A DNA stretch of 59,430 nucleotides from Chryseobacterium sp. PMSZPI. GTDB lineage: Bacteria > Bacteroidota > Bacteroidia > Flavobacteriales > Weeksellaceae. A program made the translations under genes and the position numbers. The notes below the pieces were generated by a model. It was not told the DNA's origin. It saw only the letters and a program-made list of their open reading frames with translations, and made no database searches. The stretch covers positions 1 to 59,430 of the forward strand of contig NZ_PIZV01000029.1 of the NCBI RefSeq assembly GCF_002835665.1. The letters run 5' to 3'. Numbering within the stretch: the first letter of the stretch is position 1; every line of letters starts with the position of its first letter. Positions 36,901 to 46,043 of the stretch are shown here, one piece after another.

Positions 36901-38563
36901 TTGCAAAGAATTCTTCATACGCTTCAAAAGCATCCGGATAAGCAAGAAAAGCCTCTTTTATCTCGTCTGAATTTTTGATGTAGTATTCTCCTGTTGCAAG
37001 CCCCCTCCTTTTACCAAACCCTTTACCAACAGGTGTTGAAAGCTTTTCACCATCTTTGATACAGCTTACAATATCCTGAATATTGGAATCATCTTTATTG
37101 GTATAAAAAGTTTCGTTTTGCGCTAATATTTTAACATTGTATTTATCTGCCAGATACAATAAAACTTCATTTAAATGCTCTTCTTCAGGCAGCTTATGGT
37201 TTTGAAGCTGTACATAAAAATCATCTTCAAAAGTATCTTTCCACCATTTGAAAAGCTCCTCACCTTTTTGCTCCCCTGTATTTAAGATCGCATCAGGAAT
37301 ATCACCATGAATCCCTGAAGTCAATGCAATGACGCCTTCTTTATATTGAGCGATTAATTCTCGACTTACCCTCGGAACCCCGAAATAAAATCCTTTTAAG
37401 AAACCAATACTTGAAAGCTTGGCCAAATTTTTATATCCATTAAAATCTTTTGCCAAAAGTACCACTTGTGTTCTCCTATCCGGATCATCTTTGGTAAACT
37501 GCTTTTGCTCATAACGATCCGAAATATAAAATTCACAACCTACCACAGGAATCAATGATTCCGAAACCGGCTCTTCTTCATTAAAATCCGTTCCGTTTTC
37601 TTCTGCTTCCTGTTTTTTAGCTAAATATTCTTTATATTTTTTTGCACGATCCCCATTAGCTCCCTCTACTGCAGAAACAAACTTAAAAGCTCCCATCATA
37701 TTTCCAAGATCCACCATCCCGACAGCAGGGAAGTTTTCTTCAGAAGCTTTTTTTATCAGGTCGTTAATACTGGTAGTAGCTGTTAATGTAGAAAAAACAC
37801 TATGATTGTCAAAGTTGAAATATTTACCTAGATCAATCTCATCAATACTTCCAAAGTCCTGCTGTTTCTTTTTATTATGGAAATCTGCAACCTGTCTTCG
37901 GATGATAATGCCAAAAGGCTTGATCGGATCAGGATAAAGACTTTTGAAATAATTTAATTGATCTTCTGATATTTTCAAAACCTCAGCAGGAACCACTCCG
38001 ATTCTCATCATCTCAAAGAAAACCTGAGCTGTAGCATTTACGTCGGCTGCTGCGTTGTGTGCTTCATCAAATTTATTTCCATACAGCTTTTCATAAAGCT
38101 CTTCCAGTTTTGGAGGTTTAAATCTACCTCCTCTGCCTCCTCCCAACTGGCAGTAGTCAGTTCCCAGAATCATCGTATCAGCTCTGGGTTTTTCCTGTAA
38201 ATTATCTTTTATATTCTTCCTGTAGAATTCTGCTCCTACAATATTATAATCGAATTCTACATTATGTCCCGAAACTACCCTTATCTTCTCGAGAACCTTC
38301 GAAAATTCTTCAAGAATCTCCTGGAGATCCCGTCCTTCTTCATTGGCAATTTTAGTTGTAATCCCGTGAATCCTAGCTGCATTAAAGGGAATATCGTACC
38401 CTTCAGGTTTTATTATATAATCCTGATTTTCAATCAATTTCCCGTCATCATCATGTACCTGCCATGCAATCTGAACCATTCTTGGCCAGTTATCCGAATC
38501 TGAAAGCGGGGCGTTGAAATTTTTTGGTAAACCAGTTGTTTCTGTGTCAAAAATTAAATACAT
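33902..38563 (-). CDS. dnaE: DNA polymerase III alpha subunit with fused N-terminal exonuclease
   Basis: A 1553-residue replicative polymerase. Residues 1-190 are a DEDDh 3'-5' exonuclease of epsilon type: D6, E8 (DTETTG), D105 (NVEFD), H169 and D174 (HNAAAD). A PHP domain follows (about 245-470) but looks metal-dead: FDNHSVFST keeps one histidine and VDLGN replaces the usual TDHGN. The polymerase core has VGPGRGSAAGSAVAYCIG and MPDIDIDF with D695 and D697 as catalytic aspartates; thumb, fingers and tandem HhH follow. An acidic insert (about 1281-1350, with DEEVVEEV) precedes the OB-fold. Proofreading thus sits in the same chain as synthesis. It is a single-gene unit. Confidence 0.97.
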   Translation of the reverse strand: MYLIFDTETTGLPKNFNAPLSDSDNWPRMVQIAWQVHDDDGKLIENQDYIIKPEGYDIPFNAARIHGITTKIANEEGRDLQEILEEFSKVLEKIRVVSGHNVEFDYNIVGAEFYRKNIKDNLQEKPRADTMILGTDYCQLGGGRGGRFKPPKLEELYEKLYGNKFDEAHNAAADVNATAQVFFEMMRIGVVPAEVLKISEDQLNYFKSLYPDPIKPFGIIIRRQVADFHNKKKQQDFGSIDEIDLGKYFNFDNHSVFSTLTATTSINDLIKKASEENFPAVGMVDLGNMMGAFKFVSAVEGANGDRAKKYKEYLAKKQEAEENGTDFNEEEPVSESLIPVVGCEFYISDRYEQKQFTKDDPDRRTQVVLLAKDFNGYKNLAKLSSIGFLKGFYFGVPRVSRELIAQYKEGVIALTSGIHGDIPDAILNTGEQKGEELFKWWKDTFEDDFYVQLQNHKLPEEEHLNEVLLYLADKYNVKILAQNETFYTNKDDSNIQDIVSCIKDGEKLSTPVGKGFGKRRGLATGEYYIKNSDEIKEAFLAYPDAFEAYEEFFAKFKPYTLKRDVLLPKFDIPEEFIHAEDEVDGGKRGEMAYLTHLTYEGARRRYGENGITADIKERLDFELEVIANTGYPGYFLIVQDFCNEARNMGVWVGPGRGSAAGSAVAYCIGITNVDPIKYDLLFERFLNPERVSMPDIDIDFDDEGRDRVIKWVIEKYGQSQVAQIITYSVLGGKSAIKDAGRVLDVPIPDTNNIAKLIPSTPGMNIAKALAKYDKLKPEEQMLVDEMRYVLDSPDDARHGVLASAKKMEGCIRNTGIHACGVIITPEDVSNLVPVTIAAKDADILVSQFDNSVAESAGLLKMDFLGLRTLTIIKDALKLVKARYGVDIDPDLIPLDDTKTYQLFKEGRTVGIFQYESPGMQKYMRELKPTVFADLIAMNALYRPGPIKYIPNFINRKHGIEEIVYDLPETEEYLKETYGITVYQEQVMLLSQKLANFTKGEADTLRKAMGKKQIDVLNKMYPKFIEGGRKNNLNEERLEKIWNDWKAFAEYAFNKSHSTCYAFIAYQTAFLKANYPAEYMASVMSNNINNTDSITMFMEDCKSMGVDVLGPDVNESQYKFSVNEKGQIRFGLGAIKGIGEGPSEAITRERENGRFKNIYDFFERILPSQMNKRVAESLVLAGAFDELDAFHRGQYFDIDMAGRTNLERLIRYGQSFQESKNEMEHSLFADFAEEVQIEQPKLAPCPEWPNMHKLNKEKEIIGFYLSAHPLDEFKYQFQFMQGQLSKKAVLEKDIEEKTDETPVLEQDAQDESVDLTEIVSDEMSIGDEEVVEEVTKKAEPKGNFLFLNLDEVDAYKEQAFANKQEELFEEKKKDWKTLQKERENGGGGKEYTVAGLITEYRVQDGFRSGEKVAFVTLEDYSGSYSFRLGDRDYMRLKEKLEVQRFVIFKIKFAQVKDGRVFVNVNDVIELQEAFERFAKSISLVMDVMDVRPEDLDFFRTVLERNKGNQKLKFFIKNIDDDSHIEVQSMKHSVDLNGDLIKEIQLLNKYEFYLN

Positions 38564-39110
38564 ATAATTTTCTAACTTTTTTATAAAAAAGAGAATGTAA
38601 AGTTACTTCATTTTTTCCAATTATGGATTGATAACTCTCATTTAAACCATCTATAATACGTAAAAAAATATGATCATTATTTCACAGTTAGCTCATGGTT
38701 TAAGATAAAAATTACCGATACAATAATCAATATAGAAAACACTTCAAAAAAAACACAAATAAAGAATAAATTTATCATTAATCTATATAATAAATTTAAA
38801 AAAAGATATTGATAGATATGAGTATTATTTTTTAAATATCTCCCTATCTTTCAAATCATTAGTTCTTTTTCCCAAATTGAAACTCATCAAAATTGGAAAA
38901 TATTTGCTTCTTTCCTTACCTACTAATACCAACTTGAGCTAAATAAAATTAATTAAAATTATAAAATACGTAATTTTTTAAATTAAAAATTATATAATAA
39001 TTAAGCAAATTAATAAAAATGATAAATATATTCACAAAAACCAAAACAAATTAATATTATTGATATATTTGAAACAAAGACTCACATCCGATAAAAAATA
39101 ACTAAACATT
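38564..39110. other. Gene-free AT-rich stretch between divergent genes
   Basis: 547 bases with many A/T runs and no coding frame. It must hold the dnaE promoter and that of the peptidase at 39111; only the -7 box at 39064-39071 can be named. No repeat or hairpin stands out. Confidence 0.5.
39064..39071 (+). promoter_or_regulatory. -7 promoter box TAnnTTTG
   Basis: TATATTTG, an exact match, about 40 bases before the ATG at 39111; no -33 element is visible. Confidence 0.4.
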
Positions 39111-41267
39111 ATGAATAAAATCTTTATTTCGATCAGTACTTTAATGATTTCATTGATAAGTGCTCAGAAAAGCAATGAAATTCTCATGAGAGAGTTTGAA
39201 CAACAAAGAATTGAAAAAATTCAAAAATTTGATGCATATTTAGAAAAGCTCAAACGCAATAATGAAAACCCTGAAGTTATAAAAATGCTTAAAAAGCAAA
39301 AAAGCAGTTTTGCCGGCTTTATGCCTGGAGGAGCACCAACTTTTTATACTACTGATGACTTTAGGCAATCAAAAAACTCTAATGCCGATAATATTCAAAA
39401 TGGGCAAATTAATGGTCTATCACAATCTTTTAACGGTGAAGGAATTAAATATACCATTTTTGATGGAGGAAGGGTCTTGGAAACACATCAACTTTTTAAT
39501 AATTTACCTAATAGAATCATTAATAAAGAAAATTCGGACAGTATTAAATACCATCCTCATTCTACCGCAGTTGCCAGTTTTATTGGTGCTAAACCTTATA
39601 ACTTAACAAAAACTTTTACCGATGGAAACGGAACAGCTGTAAGTTTTACAGACCTCAACCTTGCTGGAGTGGCGAAAAACTCGACAATGGACTCTTATTC
39701 ATTTTTAGATTCAACGCTTCCCGGAAGCACTTCGCAAAGTTCTGTATATCAAAAAATATTAATTGCACAACCTAAAATTTCAAATCATTCATATGGTATT
39801 CCTCATGGTTGGTTTATTAATCCCGCCTACCCTGTAATCCCTTCTCTACCTAATTTATTATTACCAATATATGTTTGGAGAGGAGATAGTCCAAGTACTG
39901 GTAGAACACTAGAAGGAACCTATTATAGTGAAGATAGAAATTATGATAAAATTGTTTATAGCAATCCTTCATTCATCATAGTTAAATCTGCAGGTAATTC
40001 TTATGGCGCCGAACCTGGAAATTATCCTTTTAAATATTATACAAAATACGCATCTTATACGAAGTTCACCGCTACCGACACTGTCCCTCCAAGAAATTGT
40101 GCTCAAGGGTATGATTGTATAGGAGACGGATCTTTGGCCAAAAATCTAATTATAGTAGGGGCAAATGATGTTATCACCACTAATAATCAAAGATATACCG
40201 CTTCATCAGATGTTATCCACTCTGATTACAGTAGTGCCGGCCCAAGAGATGATGGAGGTATAAAACCAGATATTACTGCCACTGGAACTAATGTCGTTTC
40301 AGCAAGTGTAAGCGGTACAAATCAAGAAGATTACGATTATGGAAGTGGAACCTCATATTCTGCTCCAATTGTCACTGGCATAATAGGACTTTGGATGCAA
40401 ATCAACAAACAACTGTTCAATGGAGCTGAGCTCAATGCTGCATCAGCGAAAACGTTAATGATACATTCTGCCCTTGAAGCCGGTAATATAGGACCAGATC
40501 CACATTTCGGATGGGGGCTTATTAATGCCAAAAAAGGAGCAGAACTTCTTGTGGGAAAATCTAACAATTCTGTTATTTTCAATGATGAAACATTAATCAG
40601 TGGTACTCCTAATACAAAAGTCGTAAGAGCTTCGGGAAGTGAACCTTTGAAAGTAACAATTTCATGGATTGATCCAGCATACACCAACTTCGATGATGCT
40701 AGCACTGCTTCATGGTCATCTCTATACAACATTAGAACCCCCAGATTAATCAACGATTTAGATCTGAGAATCATAGACACCGAAAACAATACAGTGTACA
40801 AGCCATGGAAATTAGACGCCAATAGCCCAATGACACCAGCTACTAAAAACGACAACACCGTAGATAATGTTGAACAAGTTGTGATTGATACTCCAACAGC
40901 GGGCAAAAATTATAGGATTGAAATTACCAATAAAGGTATTTTGGTAAATGATACAGGAGCACCAACTCCTCAAAATTACTCTATCCTTGTGACCGGATAC
41001 ACAACAACAGTACTGGGAACCAGTGAAACTTCAGCATTAAACAATCTTGCAATAGCTCCTACCGTTACAAAGGATATCACCAATATTTTAAAAGCGCCTA
41101 ATAAATCAGCATACAATGTATATGACCTTACCGGTAAAAAGCTACAGAGTGGGATCATTAATAACGAACAGAAAGCTATTGATTTATCCTCTTATACAAA
41201 AGGAATTTACATCATTGAAGTAAAAACAGATAAAGATGTTATTTCTAAAAAAGTAATTAAAGAATAA
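39111..41267 (+). CDS. S8 family serine peptidase (subtilase) with T9SS type A sorting domain
   Basis: A 718-residue secreted protease. Signal peptide MNKIFISISTLMISLISA; a short Lys/Glu-rich helical region (about 20-65); subtilisin domain (about 100-490) with the triad D118 (YTIFDGG), H150 (HPHSTAVASFIGA) and S415 (GTSYSAPIVTG), plus the oxyanion Asn in VKSAGNS; a C-terminal beta domain (about 510-635) with RLINDLDLRI, as in P/proprotein-like domains of bacterial subtilases; and a type A sorting domain (about 650-718) ending DKDVISKKVIKE. All catalytic residues are present, so it should be an active exported protease. Own -7 box and terminator. Confidence 0.95.
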   Translation: MNKIFISISTLMISLISAQKSNEILMREFEQQRIEKIQKFDAYLEKLKRNNENPEVIKMLKKQKSSFAGFMPGGAPTFYTTDDFRQSKNSNADNIQNGQINGLSQSFNGEGIKYTIFDGGRVLETHQLFNNLPNRIINKENSDSIKYHPHSTAVASFIGAKPYNLTKTFTDGNGTAVSFTDLNLAGVAKNSTMDSYSFLDSTLPGSTSQSSVYQKILIAQPKISNHSYGIPHGWFINPAYPVIPSLPNLLLPIYVWRGDSPSTGRTLEGTYYSEDRNYDKIVYSNPSFIIVKSAGNSYGAEPGNYPFKYYTKYASYTKFTATDTVPPRNCAQGYDCIGDGSLAKNLIIVGANDVITTNNQRYTASSDVIHSDYSSAGPRDDGGIKPDITATGTNVVSASVSGTNQEDYDYGSGTSYSAPIVTGIIGLWMQINKQLFNGAELNAASAKTLMIHSALEAGNIGPDPHFGWGLINAKKGAELLVGKSNNSVIFNDETLISGTPNTKVVRASGSEPLKVTISWIDPAYTNFDDASTASWSSLYNIRTPRLINDLDLRIIDTENNTVYKPWKLDANSPMTPATKNDNTVDNVEQVVIDTPTAGKNYRIEITNKGILVNDTGAPTPQNYSILVTGYTTTVLGTSETSALNNLAIAPTVTKDITNILKAPNKSAYNVYDLTGKKLQSGIINNEQKAIDLSSYTKGIYIIEVKTDKDVISKKVIKE

Positions 41268-41290
41268 GTATTAAATACATCGAATTTTTA

Positions 41291-41325
41291 CAAAATACTA
41301 ACACTTGTTAGTATTTTGTTTTTTT
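41291..41325 (+). terminator. Rho-independent terminator
   Basis: Perfect 13-base arms CAAAATACTAACA and TGTTAGTATTTTG with a 2-base loop, then T8. It ends the subtilase gene and abuts the next promoter. Confidence 0.92.
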
Positions 41326-41329
41326 AATG

Positions 41330-41337
41330 TATATTTG
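41330..41337 (+). promoter_or_regulatory. -7 promoter box right before the E1 start codon
   Basis: TATATTTG, an exact TAnnTTTG match ending only 6 bases before the ATG at 41344. A TTG at 41305 is 22 bases upstream as a possible -33. The transcript would start at or near the ATG itself. Confidence 0.5.
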
Positions 41338-41343
41338 CTTTCT

Positions 41344-43416
41344 ATGGAAAATACACTTCACGAAAAAGTTTCTCAGGATATCTTGCTTAAAGCGTACAAT
41401 CATATGATGCTCGCCAAAGCAATGGCTGACATTTATGAAGAAAACAGAAATATCTGCAAATACGTTCACAGTACATCAAGAGGCCATGAAGCTATTCAGT
41501 TGGCAACCGCATACCAATTAAAAAAAGAAGACTGGGTTTCTCCTTATTATAGAGATGAAAGTATTCTTTTAGGTATTGGCTTCGAACCCTACCAATTGAT
41601 GCTCCAGTTATTAGCCAAAGCTGAAGATCCTTTTTCAGGAGGTAGATCCTATTATTCTCACCCATCAAGCAGAGATGAGAATAAACCTAAAATTATTCAT
41701 CAAAGTTCTGCTACAGGGATGCAAACCATTCCTACCACCGGGGTTGCTCAAGGGATACAATATATTCAGGAGTTTAACCTGCAAAATTTTGAAAACAATC
41801 CGGTAGTCGTTTGTAGTCTTGGAGACAATTCGGTAACAGAAGGGGAAGTAAGTGAAGCATTACAATTTGCGGCCCTGCATCAACTTCCTATTATATTTTT
41901 AGTTCAGGATAATGAGTGGGGAATTTCTGTAACAAAAGAGGAAGCAAGAACCTGTGATGCCTACGATTTTGTAGCAGGATTTACCGGTTTAAGCAGAATG
42001 CGAGTGGATGGAACTGATTTCGTGGAAAGTTTCGAAGCCATGAAAAAGGCAGTAGATTTTGTAAGAACAGAAAGAAAGCCTTTAGTAGTCTGTGCTAAAA
42101 CAGTACTGATTGGACACCATACCTCAGGAGTTAGAAGAGAATTCTATAGAGATGAAGAAGATTTAACTAAACATAGAGCAAAAGACCCGGGAGAAATCCT
42201 TAGAAAGCAACTCCTGGAATCAGGTGTAGATGAAGATTTATTAAAGCAAATCACTAAAAAAGCCCGTCTTGAAGCAGAAGAAGCCTTTGAAAAAGCCAAA
42301 AATGCAGAAGACCCGAAACCCGAAACCGTAATGCAACACGTTTTCGCACCTACTCCAATTACAGAAGAAGCAGGAACCCGAGAACCGGTAAACGGAGAAA
42401 AAATCGTCATGGTAGATGCCGCCATCCATGCTATACAAGAGCTGATGTGGAAACATCCTGAAGCTCTACTTTACGGACAAGATGTAGGCGAAAGAATCGG
42501 TGGAGTTTTCCGTGAAACGGTAACTTTAGGAAAAAAATTCGGAACCAAAAGAGTTTTTAACACGGCTATTCAGGAAGCTTATATTATTGGATCAACTGCA
42601 GGTATGAGTGCTGTAGGATTAAAACCTATTGTTGAGGTTCAGTTTGCAGACTATATTTATCCAGGAATCAATCAACTTATTACCGAGATATCAAAATCGA
42701 ATTATTTAAGTCAAGGAAAATTCCCTGTAAGCAATATTATCCGAGTTCCTATCGGAGCTTATGGAGGTGGTGGGCCATACCACAGCGGAAGTGTAGAAAG
42801 TATATTAGCTAATATTAAAGGAATCAAAATAGCATACCCTAGTAATGCAGCCGATTTCAAGGGATTATTAAAAGCCGCTTATTATGACCCTAACCCGGTA
42901 ATCATGTTAGAGCACAAAGGTTTATATTGGAGTAAGGTTCCGGGGACTGAAGATGCCAAAACCATAGAACCGGCTGAAGATTATATCCTACCATTCGGAA
43001 AAGGCAAAGTAGTGATTGAAGCAGACAAAAATGAGACCGACAAAGGAAGAACCTTACTGGTTGTCACTTATGGAATGGGAGTCTATTGGGCAAAAGAAGC
43101 TTCTAAGAATTTCAATGGAAGAATTGAGGTTATTGATTTAAGAACCCTTCTACCATTAGACGAGGAACTTGTATTTGAAAGAGTAAAAGCACACGGAAAA
43201 TGTATTGTTTTAACTGAAGAACAACTTAATAACTCTTTTGCAGAGGCATTCGCTCACCGTATTTCGAAAAATTGTTTCAAATACCTTGATGCACCAGTGG
43301 AAACTATAGGTTCTTTAGATGTCCCTGCAGTTCCTATCAATCTCGTTCTTGAAAAAGAAATGCTTCCAAATGCAGAAAAGCTCTCTAAAAAGATCGAAGA
43401 AATGCTACAATATTAA
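41344..43416 (+). CDS. Fused alpha/beta E1 of a branched-chain-type 2-oxo acid dehydrogenase
   Basis: A 690-residue thiamine diphosphate enzyme in which the alpha (about 1-335) and beta (about 350-690) subunits of E1 are one chain, a common Bacteroidetes arrangement. The start at 41344 (MENTLHEKVSQDILLKAY) is preferred; upstream codons overlap a terminator. The cofactor motif runs from GDNSVTEGE (about 160) to DNEWGIS (about 191). The beta half begins near MVDAAIHAIQELMWKHPEAL and contains AIQEAYIIGSTAGM and VQFADYIYPG. It decarboxylates a 2-oxo acid and passes the acyl group to lipoyl-E2. E2 and E3 are not in the window, so the substrate (2-oxoisovalerate class) is inferred. Confidence 0.92.
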   Translation: MENTLHEKVSQDILLKAYNHMMLAKAMADIYEENRNICKYVHSTSRGHEAIQLATAYQLKKEDWVSPYYRDESILLGIGFEPYQLMLQLLAKAEDPFSGGRSYYSHPSSRDENKPKIIHQSSATGMQTIPTTGVAQGIQYIQEFNLQNFENNPVVVCSLGDNSVTEGEVSEALQFAALHQLPIIFLVQDNEWGISVTKEEARTCDAYDFVAGFTGLSRMRVDGTDFVESFEAMKKAVDFVRTERKPLVVCAKTVLIGHHTSGVRREFYRDEEDLTKHRAKDPGEILRKQLLESGVDEDLLKQITKKARLEAEEAFEKAKNAEDPKPETVMQHVFAPTPITEEAGTREPVNGEKIVMVDAAIHAIQELMWKHPEALLYGQDVGERIGGVFRETVTLGKKFGTKRVFNTAIQEAYIIGSTAGMSAVGLKPIVEVQFADYIYPGINQLITEISKSNYLSQGKFPVSNIIRVPIGAYGGGGPYHSGSVESILANIKGIKIAYPSNAADFKGLLKAAYYDPNPVIMLEHKGLYWSKVPGTEDAKTIEPAEDYILPFGKGKVVIEADKNETDKGRTLLVVTYGMGVYWAKEASKNFNGRIEVIDLRTLLPLDEELVFERVKAHGKCIVLTEEQLNNSFAEAFAHRISKNCFKYLDAPVETIGSLDVPAVPINLVLEKEMLPNAEKLSKKIEEMLQY

Positions 43417-43437
43417 ATTGATCGTTGCTATAAAAAC

Positions 43438-43467
43438 AAAACCTCTAAAATTTTTAGAGGTTTTTTC
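43438..43467 (+). terminator. Rho-independent terminator
   Basis: ACCTCTAAAA and TTTTAGAGGT arms, then a T tract, after the E1 stop. Confidence 0.9.
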
Positions 43468-43627
43468 ATGTAATTTTTATTACTTTTATTTCACAGTATA
43501 AAACTCAACCTTAGACCATTGCAAATAAAGAAACCTTAAACGTTGAACCCTCCAACTCTATTACCTGGTATCTTTCGTAATAGTTTGGTATCTATTTTGT
43601 CGACAAACCAAAAACACATTCATTTTT

Positions 43628-44656
43628 ATGATCACAACCAAATACGTCAATTACAGGCAGGTTCTCAATTTATCCGGCGCCCATCTTATTCTCATTTCAA
43701 TATGGTGTACACTTATAGCCGTTCTATTTTATTTTTTCAATTGGCAATGGATGACGATTCCCTGGGTTCCTGTTGCGTTGATTGGTACCGCTGAAGCCTT
43801 CCTTGTTGGTTTTAAGAACAACCAGGCTTATGACAGACTTTGGGAAGCAAGAAAAATATGGGGTGGAATTGTAAACTCCAGCCGTTCCTTTGCATCTATG
43901 GTATATGCCTTCGACACTCAAAATGAAGAAATCGGGGTTTTTGATCTGGAAGATCGAAAAAAAAGAATCGTCAATCGTCATATTGCATGGTTATATACTT
44001 TCCGTGAACAACTTCTGATACCTACAGAATGGGAGCACATTAGCGCAGAAAATAAGTTCGGTAATATTAATTTAAGACGAAACAGATTGATTAAAGCCGG
44101 ATTTCCTGATTACGGAAGAGCTCCTATTTTCCTACATAAGTATCTTTCAGAGGATGAATATGATCTTAAAAACCATTACAAAAACTTTGCTACTTATCTG
44201 ATTTCACAACAGGCCAAAGATATTAACGAGCTAAAAAATATGGGGGCTATCACAGACTTTAATCAGACACAGCTACAGAACTGCCTGAATGAATTTTATG
44301 GTTTCCAGGGACAAGCAGAAAGAATCAAAAAATTCCCTTCACCAAGACAGTTCGCCAGTACAGCATTTGTTTTTAATATATTATTCATTACCCTTCTCCC
44401 TCTGGGACTAGTAAATGAGTTTGCTAAATTAGGTGACTGGGGAATCTGGACTTCTATTCCTTTCTGTATTATTATTGGTTGGATCTATATTATTATGGAA
44501 CTGGTAGGAGATTATTCTGAAAACCCTTTTGCAGGATTAATGTTTGATGTACCGATGCTTTCCATATGCAGAACCATTGAGATTGATTTACTTCAAATGG
44601 GTGGAGAGACCGATCTTCCGGATCCGATAGCTTCTAAAAACGGGGTGTTGGTATAA
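43628..44656 (+). CDS. Bestrophin family ion channel
   Basis: A 342-residue membrane protein of the bestrophin-like family (PF01062/UPF0187). N-terminal TVD-type helix pair (about 18-60), then the family signature around VGFKNNQAYDRLWEARKIWG. Two further helices near the C-terminus (about 245-290) include LPLGLVNEFA and a family-typical GDYSENPFAGLMFDVPM. Bacterial bestrophins form pentameric channels, often cation-selective. Probably co-transcribed with the small secreted protein that starts 12 bases after it. Confidence 0.92.
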   Translation: MITTKYVNYRQVLNLSGAHLILISIWCTLIAVLFYFFNWQWMTIPWVPVALIGTAEAFLVGFKNNQAYDRLWEARKIWGGIVNSSRSFASMVYAFDTQNEEIGVFDLEDRKKRIVNRHIAWLYTFREQLLIPTEWEHISAENKFGNINLRRNRLIKAGFPDYGRAPIFLHKYLSEDEYDLKNHYKNFATYLISQQAKDINELKNMGAITDFNQTQLQNCLNEFYGFQGQAERIKKFPSPRQFASTAFVFNILFITLLPLGLVNEFAKLGDWGIWTSIPFCIIIGWIYIIMELVGDYSENPFAGLMFDVPMLSICRTIEIDLLQMGGETDLPDPIASKNGVLV

Positions 44657-44668
44657 TATTTTTTGATT

Positions 44669-45388
44669 ATGCAAAAATTTAAAATGATTTTCACCTGTTT
44701 AATAGGTCTTTATTTTTTCAATATAAAGGCTCAGATTACAACTTGTGATCAGCTTTATCAGGAAGGTAAACAGTATTACGAAAGAAAGCAGGCCTTAATC
44801 AAAAAAACTAATTTTTCAGGCTTATTAAAGGATCTTTACCATCATGAGGATTTTAAAAACTTTACCGCAAAAGATAAAAATATCATCCTGAATATTCTTA
44901 TAAAGACAAGCCAGAAAGCTGTATGCGGTAATGTGCCCAATCATGAGTGTAAAAGGTTTGAAAAAACAGACTACCCTGAAATTTTTGAACAGCTTTGGAA
45001 TAAAGAGAATTATCTGGATTTTGTCGAAATGAACAAAGACAAAATTATTATTCCGGCAGCCAATTCAAACTTTATATATGATACTTCAGCCTTTAAAAAA
45101 AGTATAAAGTGGAACACAGAAACCGGCAAAGAAATCCTTGAAAATGGGAGTACAAGAAACTTCTATTACAACACGAAACTAAAACTAAAAAAAGAACTCA
45201 CAGTGGATAAGCATTCTGATTTTAATATATTAGGGATTGCCATACTTCCATGGGAAATGAAAGACAAAGAGAACTGCTATCTGGTACAGTTACAGTTTAA
45301 TGATACAAAACCTGATGCCAAGTATTCAAAATCGATGATTTATCAGTACGAAAATAAATCCTGGCAGTTTCTGGAGTATTATAACTAA
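44669..45388 (+). CDS. Secreted protein of unknown function
   Basis: A 239-residue protein. I use the ATG at 44669 (MQKFKMIFTCLIGLYFFNIK), a clean signal peptide ending near KAQ; a TTG two codons upstream is less likely. The mature part is hydrophilic and Lys-rich, with helical segments (TKDNKIILNILIKTSQ-like, about 70-85) and a C-terminal beta region (CYLVQLQFNDTKPDAKYSKS). Cysteines at TTCDQLY and CGNVPNHECKR may pair in the periplasm. I recognise no family. It follows the bestrophin gene closely. Confidence 0.78.
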   Translation: MQKFKMIFTCLIGLYFFNIKAQITTCDQLYQEGKQYYERKQALIKKTNFSGLLKDLYHHEDFKNFTAKDKNIILNILIKTSQKAVCGNVPNHECKRFEKTDYPEIFEQLWNKENYLDFVEMNKDKIIIPAANSNFIYDTSAFKKSIKWNTETGKEILENGSTRNFYYNTKLKLKKELTVDKHSDFNILGIAILPWEMKDKENCYLVQLQFNDTKPDAKYSKSMIYQYENKSWQFLEYYN

Positions 45389-45584
45389 AATCCTTCTGAC
45401 TACCACTCCACCACAAAATTATCAGAACCAATATTTGTAAGAAAAACACTACGTGAGAATGAATTTAAGATTAGATCCGGCAGGTTTTTTATTGCTTTCA
45501 AGGGATAATATATCATTTTTACAGATCTGAAAGAAATAATGTGAAAAAGGTATGGATCAAACAAGCTATTTTTCCCTCTTTATT

Positions 45585-46043
45585 TCACAAAATGATTGCT
45601 GTTGTATTTTTCACTTCAGAGATCATAAATGAGCTGTGTGTGCTTGCGATATGTTGAAGCGTCGTAAGTTTCGTCAGCATAAAACTACGGTAATCTTCAA
45701 TATCTTTCACACCAATTTTGAGGATATAATCATAATCTCCGCTTATGTGGAAACATTCCGTAACTTCTTCAAGATTCATAATCTCCTTTTCAAATTGCAA
45801 TACAATTTCTTTTTTGTGTTGAGTCAATTTAATATGACATAAAACAATAAAATTTCTGCGTATTTTATTTCGATTCAACAAAGCAACATAATTTGAAATA
45901 ATCCCGGTATTTTCCAACTTTTTTATACGCTCATACACAGCAGTAACAGACAGTCCTAGTTTGCCGGACAATTCTTTGGTGGTTTGTTTACAATCTTTTT
46001 GCAAAAACAAAAGCAGTTTTTTATCAATTTCATCAAGCTCCAT
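45585..46043 (-). CDS. Lrp/AsnC family transcriptional regulator
   Basis: A 152-residue regulator. N-terminal winged helix-turn-helix (about 5-60; LDEIDKKLLLFLQKD, LSGKLGLSVTAVYERIKKLE) and C-terminal RAM ligand-binding domain (about 65-150; CFHISGDYDYILKIGVKDIE). It is divergent from the PLP-dependent lyase gene at 46201 with 157 bases between, the usual layout for a local amino-acid-responsive regulator; compare mdeR beside methionine gamma-lyase mdeA in Pseudomonas putida. The AT-rich gap holds AATATTT (46067) and AAATATA (46085), a weak half-site pair that could be an Lrp site; this is speculative. Confidence 0.93.
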   Translation of the reverse strand: MELDEIDKKLLLFLQKDCKQTTKELSGKLGLSVTAVYERIKKLENTGIISNYVALLNRNKIRRNFIVLCHIKLTQHKKEIVLQFEKEIMNLEEVTECFHISGDYDYILKIGVKDIEDYRSFMLTKLTTLQHIASTHSSFMISEVKNTTAIIL

